Origin: Thermoplasmata archaeon
Lineage (GTDB): Archaea > Thermoplasmatota > Thermoplasmata > Thermoplasmatales > Thermoplasmataceae
DNA length: 9,272 bases
Assembly (NCBI GenBank): GCA_021835265.1
Contig: JAKBQK010000259.1
Coordinates: 1 to 9,272, forward strand
Direction of reading: 5' to 3'
In this document: positions 1 to 4,467 of the stretch, one piece after another
How the letters are laid out: each line of letters begins with the position of its first letter
Numbering within the stretch: the stretch's first letter is position 1
Position numbers and translations under genes: made by a program
Notes under the pieces: generated by a model
The model's database searches: none
Told to the model about the DNA's origin: nothing
Seen by the model: the letters and a program-made list of their open reading frames with translations, nothing else

Positions 1-615
1 ACTGGAACTTTTCATTACCTTCACAAACAAAACAATTTGAGGGATTCAAAACAAACAAGGTTGCCAGAATCCGAAGGGCATATTAAAGTTAAGAGTGATA
101 TTGTTGATTATTTGAAAACCTTGGGTGTTGAAGCATATCCCGAAGTAGTTTTTTACGAAAATGCCCCAGCTGATTATTATAAATGGCAATGGAACGAAAG
201 GAAAACAAAATCTGATAGTGATGGAATATTTGGAAATGGGAGTGTAGGATTTGGAAAATATAAAAAAGGTTTTGGACAACAGGTAAGGGCTGATGTGGGT
301 GTTTGGATTAATAATGTAAATGGATGTTTTGATTATCCGGTTATTGCAGTGGAGGTAATGAAAAGTTCCAGTTTAAGAGAAGAGGTATCAAACCTAAATA
401 AGATATATGGTATAAACACTGTTTATACAGTAATTATTGATGTTTATGGTGAGTTACACGGACAGATTAATAATATACCCATCGTTTCCTTTGAGGAATT
501 TAAGAATGGAATTGGAAAGAGAATAGACCTCGTTAAGAATTCTATTAGGGAGAGAAAAACAACAACTGAAATTTTTGAGCTTGGTAGAAAATATAATACT
601 GGTAAATTGTTTTAG
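1..615 (+). CDS. Possible PD-(D/E)XK-fold protein, probably 5'-partial
   Basis: I do not recognise a named family. The first possible start in the window is a TTG at 37 (192 residues), but no Shine-Dalgarno sequence precedes it and the frame is open back to base 1, reading TGTFHYLHKQNN, so the true start may lie outside. Numbered from the TTG, the protein has an N-terminal helix (about 15-30), then RADVGVW with D86, then a hydrophobic strand PVIAVEVMKS with E106 and K109, a helix (110-122) and another strand (127-135). An Asp, about 20 residues, then a strand ending in an acidic residue and Lys, followed by a helix, is the layout of PD-(D/E)XK nucleases. Here the spacing is E-x-x-K rather than E-x-K. 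A restriction or repair nuclease is an inference only; a non-catalytic relative is equally possible. It ends in TAG, and 165 bp of AT-rich DNA separates it from the next gene. Confidence 0.55.
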   Translation, partial: TGTFHYLHKQNNLRDSKQTRLPESEGHIKVKSDIVDYLKTLGVEAYPEVVFYENAPADYYKWQWNERKTKSDSDGIFGNGSVGFGKYKKGFGQQVRADVGVWINNVNGCFDYPVIAVEVMKSSSLREEVSNLNKIYGINTVYTVIIDVYGELHGQINNIPIVSFEEFKNGIGKRIDLVKNSIRERKTTTEIFELGRKYNTGKLF

Positions 616-700
616 TTAGATATCTCCTTAATAATTAACTTTGTACCTATCAAACAGGCCATAAACTAAGAGGTTATGCCGTGTCAATCGGACTGACCCA

Positions 701-710
701 TATATTATAT
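701..710 (+). promoter_or_regulatory. Candidate archaeal TATA box for the small-gene cluster
   Basis: TATATTATAT lies 71 bp upstream of the ATG at 781. A start of transcription about 25 bp downstream would leave a leader long enough to include the ribosome binding site at 771-777. A second AT-rich box (755-768, TTTAAAATATAAAA) is too close to the ATG to give a transcript that carries the ribosome binding site. The whole gap is AT-rich, so this call is weak. Confidence 0.25.
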
Positions 711-770
711 CGTGTATATTGCCCTCTGAAATAACAACACATGTTAAATATTCCTTTAAAATATAAAATT

Positions 771-777
771 GGGGTGA
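771..777 (+). promoter_or_regulatory. Strong Shine-Dalgarno site GGGGTGA
   Basis: GGGGTGA ends 3 bases before the ATG at 781. It is the clearest ribosome binding site in the window, and it is the main reason to accept the short ORF at 781-891 as a real gene. Confidence 0.65.
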
Positions 778-780
778 AAT

Positions 781-891
781 ATGTACAGGGAGGAATGTGA
801 AATGAATGGTGGCATTTGGGTTGAATCTCATACAACAATTGATGGCACTTATGTTAGAGGATACTGCAGAAAGCAGGATGAACAATATTGA
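781..891 (+). CDS. 36-residue Cys-containing small protein
   Basis: This ATG-started ORF of 36 codons plus TGA is preceded by GGGGTGA and by an in-frame stop at 775. The peptide starts MYREECEMNGGIWVESHTT and ends DGTYVRGYCRKQDEQY. The Gly-Gly-x-Trp-Val segment followed by D-G-T-Y-V-R-G-Y-C-R looks like a motif found at the ends of small archaeal and phage-associated proteins; this is recognition from memory, not a search. Two cysteines (C6, C28) and one histidine (H17) could bind metal, but are too few for a standard zinc site. Its TGA overlaps the TTG start of the next gene (TTGA at 888-891), so the two are likely translated together. It may also be the last exon-like piece of a longer, decayed gene. 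Function unknown. Confidence 0.55.
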   Translation: MYREECEMNGGIWVESHTTIDGTYVRGYCRKQDEQY

Positions 892-1127
892 GACCGTCCG
901 GACTTCACGGTTCAACAGTTGAAGCGATAATACTATTATTTTTATTGATAATTCTGGTCATTTTTGCTAATATCTACTATGATGGAGTTCCGAGTTCCAT
1001 GATACCTATGGTATCCCAGAGTGTCCATATTCTCTCTATGGTGGTAATAATTATTGCTACAATTGTAGTTGTGTTTATCCTTGCTGATCTCTTTCTCTAT
1101 CCTGCTCAAAGTGATGATAGCATTTAA
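888..1127 (+). CDS. Small protein with two predicted membrane helices
   Basis: The 79-residue product starts at TTG 888, which overlaps the stop of the preceding small gene by four bases (TTGA). An in-frame stop at 879 excludes a longer form. The next Met (residue 38, base 999) would remove the first membrane segment, so TTG is preferred. Hydrophobic stretches at about residues 11-30 (rich in Ile and Leu) and 45-70 (VVIIIATIVVVFILA) predict a hairpin of two transmembrane helices joined by a short loop (YYDGVPSSMIP). The tail YPAQSDDSI is polar and acidic. It has no signal peptide cleavage motif and no catalytic motif. Function is not recognisable; small two-helix proteins in accessory regions can be toxin, holin-like or structural, and nothing here decides between them. 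Confidence 0.6.
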   Translation: MRPSGLHGSTVEAIILLFLLIILVIFANIYYDGVPSSMIPMVSQSVHILSMVVIIIATIVVVFILADLFLYPAQSDDSI

Positions 1128-1135
1128 GTGATAGT

Positions 1136-1363
1136 ATGACAGGTAGGAAAACAGGCCTTATTAGATCGAATTTAAAGTCTCATGGATATATTGAAAATTT
1201 ATTAAGGAATGGTGTTTCATTTTATATCTGTAAAGAATGTAAAAAAGAAGTGTTGCGTACGAGAATTGTTCGGCACTTCATGTTACGTCATGAAGAAATC
1301 TATCTTGGAATAGAAACGTTGGTTCTATCCTTGGAAACAACTACAATCCCATACATAAACTAA
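1136..1363 (+). CDS. Small C2H2-type zinc-finger protein
   Basis: The 75-residue product starts at ATG 1136, eight bases after the previous stop, with a weak GTGAT ahead of it. It has one C-x2-C-x11-H-x4-H pattern: C32 and C35 in YICKECKK, then H47 and H52 in VRHFMLRH. The spacing fits a classical C2H2 finger. Basic residues dominate the N-terminus (RKTGLIRSNLKSHG) and the finger helix, which fits nucleic-acid binding. Small single-finger proteins are common in archaeal accessory regions and viruses and usually act as DNA-binding regulators; that role is inferred. Same-strand packing with 781-891 and 888-1127 suggests a three-gene operon. The region after the finger has no motif. Confidence 0.65.
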   Translation: MTGRKTGLIRSNLKSHGYIENLLRNGVSFYICKECKKEVLRTRIVRHFMLRHEEIYLGIETLVLSLETTTIPYIN

Positions 1364-1663
1364 CCCAATAATGGCTGTGAAGTATCAATCCTATATAATT
1401 AGTCTTGAAAGTCTTAAGGGTATGTTATATGGTGTTCAAAAGCAAAATTCATTTGAAATATTTGAATAATAATATATTTCTAAATTTACGACTGGACTAT
1501 ATAAGGAAAAGTATATCAAACGTTTTTAAATCATATTTTGCTATATTTGATAGAAATTAATTATATAAGTTCTTATCTAATTTATGTCTTAAGCGAATAC
1601 CAAAACGACAATATTGTCTCCAATTAAGGGGTCGAAGCAGTACTCATTTAGAGCTTTAAAATT
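1364..1663. other. AT-rich intergenic region between converging genes
   Basis: This 300-bp stretch lies between the zinc-finger gene (plus) and the end of the epimerase gene (minus). A 32-codon ATG ORF at 1371-1469 (MAVKYQSYIISLES..., ending FEIFE) starts 8 bases after the zinc-finger stop but has no ribosome binding site and no recognisable motif, so I do not call it a gene. A 12-bp palindrome sits at 1607-1618. Several TATA-like runs (for example 1497-1503) occur, but no gene follows them. The convergent layout explains the region as a shared 3' end. Confidence 0.5.
1607..1618 (-). terminator. Palindrome with short T run, possible terminator of the sugar operon
   Basis: GACAATATTGTC is a perfect 12-bp palindrome 45 bp beyond the epimerase stop. 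Read on the minus strand it is followed by GTTTTGG. The stem is short and AT-rich and the T run has only four bases, so the call is tentative. It could instead be a binding site. Confidence 0.3.
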
Positions 1664-2642
1664 CTACGCAATGCCATATCTATCTCTGTGTTTGCAAAAC
1701 GAGTGAAAAGTTTCTTTTAAGGAATCCTCAAGTCTCCATTTAGGATTCCAATTTAGGAGCTCTCTAGTTTTTCTAGCATTCTGTAGAAAAGATATGGGCT
1801 TACCTTCTACTAATTCCCCAGGTTCGTAATCTTCAAGATTTATGTTGATATTGGAAGATGAAACTTTTTGGATTATCTCAGTAAGCTCTATATTGGTCAA
1901 ATTTCTGTCGCCAGCATTTCCACCCAGATGTAATACTTTTCCGATCAGTTTTTCTGGATATGTTTCCAAAACACCTGTTAACTTGTCGTAAAATGAAAAT
2001 GCGTCCTGTGAGTATGTCCAAAGGCGTTTTGAGTTAGGAGACCTAAGAGGGAATTCCTTATCACCACGGATTATGGAAATCATAAGTCTGTGTGGGAGTT
2101 CATCGCTCCTTCCACCCGGACCAAATGTAGAAGAAGTTCTTGTAATTATAACTGGCACTTTATATGAGAAATAATACGTGAGATACAACAACTCCGCCGA
2201 AGCCTTCGTCCATCCATATATTGAAGTTGGTAATGGCAGCGTATCCTCAGTAATAGTACTATCAAAATGTCCGTACAGAGCGTTAAAGGAAGATGGATAG
2301 ATCATAATGGGTTTGTTGTCCATCTTTTTGACACTTTCCAGGAGGTTGAGAGAAGGTGAGATGTTTGACTGAAGAGTGGTTCTTGGGCTCTCATTTCCAA
2401 ACGGGCGATCTGCATATCCTATCGCACAATCAACGACAACATTAATGTCTCTTAAATCCGATGTACGAATGTCTGTTTCTGACTTCCAGAGGTATTTTAC
2501 GCGATCAAATACATCAAAAAGGCGCCATGCTTCATCCTTTCTGCAAACATCAATAACCGTGACCATGTCCCCTCTTTTTAAAAAACAGATCAACCAATCC
2601 ACTCCCTAAGACACCAGCACCTCCTGTAATCAGGACATTCAT
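1664..2642 (-). CDS. NAD-dependent sugar epimerase/dehydratase (extended SDR), frameshifted
   Basis: This is an extended short-chain dehydrogenase of the GalE/WcaG/RmlB type, which modifies nucleotide-sugars in the cytoplasm using bound NAD. The natural start is ATG 2642, reading MNVLITGGAGVLGSGLVDLF, with the GxxGxxG nucleotide-binding loop. That frame is lost at a T6A5 run (2575-2585 on the plus strand); removing one T gives ...LFLKRGDMVTVIDV and joins the rest of the protein. The downstream part alone can be read from GTG 2602 (312 residues) but would lack the NAD loop. In the repaired 325-residue protein, catalytic Ser is in IYPSSF (117/118) and Tyr142 and Lys146 form YGWTK. The C-terminal segment NWNPKWRLEDSLKET is typical of the family. 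The exact substrate cannot be read. The start overlaps the glycosyltransferase stop (ATGA), so the pair worked in one pathway, probably surface glycan or glycolipid synthesis. Confidence 0.85.
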
Positions 2643-3031
2643 AAATTTTCCATCTCAATTTTTGAAGTGAAATTACCAAAATCTGCAGGGATATATATTT
2701 CTGTTGGCATTGAAGTAAGTGTGGGACGGAATTTGCATTTCAACAACCTATCATAAAAATCCGGAAACTTTTCTTTGATAAGGCGATTTCCCTCTCCATA
2801 CCTAATGAACCTGTCAACAAACATTTTCAAGCCACCTCTGACATAGTCGTAGTCATGAGTAAAAACAACATCATCCGCAGATAGTATGTTGTATCCAAGG
2901 TCTGTAACTCTCAGAGAGAAATCAATGTCTTCCCCGGCCGCAATTGGGAAATATGGATCAAATCCGCATTTGTTCAATATTTCTATTGGAACAGCTAATT
3001 GTACTGTTTTTCTCACTTCTGGACAAATCAA
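2639..3031 (-). pseudogene. Family 2 glycosyltransferase, C-terminal fragment cut by an insertion sequence
   Basis: About 125 residues of the C-terminal half of a GT-A fold (GT2-like) glycosyltransferase remain. Numbered from the TTG at 3031, the segment CGFDPYFPIAAGEDIDFSLR (22-41) carries the GED motif that, in this family, closes the catalytic site and includes the catalytic base; DLGYNILSADDVVFTHDY follows, the usual strand and His region. The N-terminal nucleotide-sugar-binding half, with its DxD motif, is missing: between about 3016 and 3045 the sequence changes into the end of an IS transposase gene. The TTG at 3031 is only the first possible start in the frame and has no ribosome binding site. 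The stop TGA shares ATGA with the epimerase start at 2642, so the two genes formed an operon. The fragment is almost surely non-functional. The lost substrate domain prevents any specific name. Confidence 0.8.
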
Positions 3032-3715
3032 GAAAAGAATTAAGATACGGTTCCTGCCGTTACACCTCCTTTTCTTCTTTCCACATTCCTCTCCTTCCTT
3101 AATATTCTTGCCTTCTCGATCTTGGCCTCCCTCACTGCAAGCAGAACGTCTGGTTCTCCCCTGTAATACTGTACTGGTGTGAGATAGTTTAGTGATGAAT
3201 GCCTTCTTTTATTGTTGTAATGTTCAATGATTCTGCATATCTCTGATCTGGCCTGCTCATAATCTGTAAGTATTATGGGTACAAGGGATTCCCTCATGGT
3301 CTAATTGGCCCTTTCAACTATGCCGTTCTGTTCAGGCGTGTGAGGATGTATCAATTTCTGTGTAAGGTGATTCTCTCTCAGCACAGTCTTGAATTCCACT
3401 GCAATGAATGATGATCCGTTATCTGATTGAATGATCGGCTCTGCAATGGAATCCTTCCTCAGCTTCTCTATGGCCCCCAGGGCCTCCAGTGACACGGAAT
3501 CTGCAGACATTGTTATGAGCAGTGAATGATATACAATATACCTGGAATATTCGTCAATGAATATGATGAGATAGAAGAATCTTCCTGCTATCTTGATATA
3601 CATGAGGTCTGTCTGCCATTTTTCATCGGGCCTCTTCGCCTTCTCCGGACGTGTGGATTCCCATGTTGCCCTTTTCCATGGAATTATCAGATCATTCTCT
3701 TTCAGTATGCTGTAT
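3032..3715 (-). mobile_element. IS3/IS481-type insertion sequence remnant
   Basis: The remnant is defined by the transposase it carries. One edge is the change to glycosyltransferase sequence near 3016-3045; the other is the start of IS21-type terminal sequence near 3716. I could not find a convincing terminal inverted repeat or target duplication, because the upstream end of the element is absent. The element was inserted in, or next to, the glycosyltransferase gene and was then itself broken by the IS21-type element. Confidence 0.6.
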
Positions 3716-3720
3716 TGTAA
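3040..3720 (-). pseudogene. DD(35)E transposase (rve integrase core), N-terminally truncated with internal stop
   Basis: One minus-strand frame reads from about NRRLQYSILKENDLIIPWKR (upstream of 3670) through WQTDLMYIK and then on to the stop at 3040. First Asp is in WQTDLMY, second in IIQSDNGSSF, and Glu in QNGIVERAN; Asp-x35-Glu is the exact spacing of IS3/IS481 and retroviral-type integrases. The C-terminal part EHYNNKRRHSSLNYLTPVQYY is the typical family tail, followed by a basic end. A TAG at 3303-3301 breaks the frame three residues after the catalytic Glu (ERAN-stop-TMRESL); a Lys (AAG) there would be one base change away. The frame after it could restart at ATG 3297 but has no catalytic residue. 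The N-terminal helix-turn-helix region is missing at the IS21 junction. Transposition by this copy is not possible. Confidence 0.85.
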
Positions 3721-4008
3721 ACGCCGGTTGATTTTTGTGCATTTTCGCCGGAATAAAATTGACCCTGATCGCCGGTTTAATTTTGACCCATGTCTTTCTA
3801 CAGGCAGTGGTCAGAATTGTACGGTCTTGAGGTGCGGAGAATGATTCGCAATATGAGGGACAATGGAATGAGCATAAGATCCGTAGCAAAGGAGATGGGA
3901 ATATCAAGAAACAGTGTAAGGAAGTATCTTAAGAATGAACCTGTGAGGAAACATAAACAGAAAAGAGGATCAAAGCTTGATCCTTATAAAGACATCATAA
4001 AAACACTA
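3716..4008 (+). mobile_element. Left end of an IS21-type element (truncated)
   Basis: The element begins near TGTAAACGCCGG at 3716; IS21 elements usually begin with TG. It has several transposase-binding repeats and then the start of istA. The istA frame stops matching after KLDPYKDIIKTL near 4008, and istB and the right end are absent. The start lies inside the coding frame of the IS3/IS481-type transposase, so it inserted there; the missing N-terminal half of that transposase shows that a later deletion removed the other side. Confidence 0.7.
3722..3793 (+). repeat. Three direct CGCCGG repeats with 24-bp period (IS21-type end)
   Basis: CGCCGG occurs at 3722, 3746 and 3770, exactly 24 bp apart. 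The second and third units are the closest: both continue with an A/T stretch and then TTGACCC (3759-3765 and 3783-3789). Tandem sites of this sort at the ends of IS21-family elements are bound by the IstA transposase. The last unit runs into the istA start codon at 3790, so transposase binding there could also repress its own gene; that last point is inference. Confidence 0.75.
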
Positions 4009-4041
4009 ATTTTTATCCTCATGATGCCCCCTATAGTATAG
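3790..4041 (+). pseudogene. istA: IstA-type IS21 transposase, N-terminal fragment
   Basis: The frame opens at ATG 3790 with MSFYRQWSELYGLEVRRMIR and contains a helix-turn-helix, GMSIRSVAKEMGISRNSVRK (about 26-45), followed by YLKNEP, a basic linker and KLDPYKDIIKTL. This order (HTH, then KLDPY before the DDE domain) is typical of IstA, which is normally about 400-500 residues; only about 73 residues are native here. The last residues, FILMMPPIV, do not fit the family, so the break is near 4008. The catalytic core and the helper ATPase gene istB are gone. Without the core it cannot transpose, though the DNA-binding part could still be made. Confidence 0.75.
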
Positions 4042-4141
4042 GAAAATGGCACTATCAAGTTAAAAATTAACATTTACCAACAAATATTGATGTTAGGTGG
4101 TATCGTGTATTCAATTTATATGTATTTCAGGGTATAAATCT

Positions 4142-4155
4142 ACTAACATGTTAGT
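4142..4155. repeat. Perfect 14-bp palindrome ACTAACATGTTAGT
   Basis: The sequence equals its own reverse complement over 14 bases. It lies about 310 bp upstream of the NTPase start and just after the IS21 remnant. It could be a binding site for a dimeric regulator; nothing follows that looks like a terminator. Confidence 0.4.
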
Positions 4156-4398
4156 GTTAGAAGGATTATAGATGAAAACGGATTCCATGTAGAAGGCATC
4201 CACTCCAGTCGTACGGGCTCGACCTTCCTATTTTGATCTTAAGGTGTTGTATTCAGTCTGTTTTCACTGCGGCCTGTGATTTTGCAGAGAGGATAACTTT
4301 ACACACTCCATCACTGGAATGCATGTATCCCCCTACTGATAAGATAAACAGGTAATTTCCCATACCAAACTTACATTGGTTAGTCGTATACGCTCCTC

Positions 4399-4410
4399 GG
4401 TGTGCACACC
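4399..4410. repeat. Perfect 12-bp palindrome GGTGTGCACACC, possible operator
   Basis: This GC-rich palindrome sits 57 bp upstream of the GTG start of the NTPase gene, just upstream of the TATA-like region, in otherwise AT-rich DNA. The position suits an operator or activator site. No protein can be assigned to it from the window. Confidence 0.4.
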
Positions 4411-4436
4411 AGATGATTGCCATAGTCGGAACCCAA

Positions 4437-4460
4437 ACATTTATGGTAAATTTATAATTA
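4437..4460 (+). promoter_or_regulatory. Candidate promoter of the large NTPase gene
   Basis: Two TATA-like blocks occur: ATTTATGG at 4439-4446 and AAATTTATAATTA at 4448-4460. The first is about 25-29 bp before the GTG at 4468, the distance expected if transcription starts at or next to the start codon. No Shine-Dalgarno sequence precedes 4468, which also fits a leaderless transcript, common in Thermoplasmatales. Confidence 0.4.
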
Positions 4461-4467
4461 TATCAAT

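Larger units (their letters stand above)
4042..4467. other. Gene-poor region upstream of the large NTPase gene
   Basis: About 430 bp hold no ORF with a start and a recognisable product. A plus-strand frame at 4147-4236 reads HVSVRRIIDENGFHVEGIHSS and ends RTGSTFLF-stop without any start codon; it looks like coding sequence debris, but I cannot name the source. Two perfect palindromes lie at 4142-4155 and 4399-4410. The final 30 bases are the promoter of the NTPase gene. No tRNA-like cloverleaf was seen. Confidence 0.45.

Noticed and set aside
628..915. 95-residue minus-strand ORF over the small-gene cluster start
   Set aside because: It overlaps the plus-strand gene with a strong ribosome binding site (781-891), has no ribosome binding site of its own and shows no family motif.
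1371..1469. 32-codon ORF after the zinc-finger gene
   Set aside because: No ribosome binding site or motif; length is within chance expectation for AT-rich DNA. Mentioned in the intergenic entry only.
3301..3303. TAG in the transposase as a pyrrolysine codon
   Set aside because: TAG is used as the normal stop of the epimerase and of the gene at 1-615, no pyrrolysine genes are in view, and the transposase is already truncated, so a nonsense mutation is simpler.
3722..3793. CRISPR-like array (regular 24-bp spacing)
   Set aside because: Only six bases are constant, units are contiguous without spacers, and the position next to istA identifies them as IS21-type terminal sites.
3692..3907. Minus-strand and plus-strand ORFs across the IS21 end (3526-3907)
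   Set aside because: They are other-frame readings of the transposase frame, the CGCCGG repeats and istA and have no protein-like features.
4190..4225. Possible tRNA T-arm around GGGCTCGACC
   Set aside because: The T-loop consensus is not met, and no acceptor, D or anticodon arm can be paired in the surroundings.
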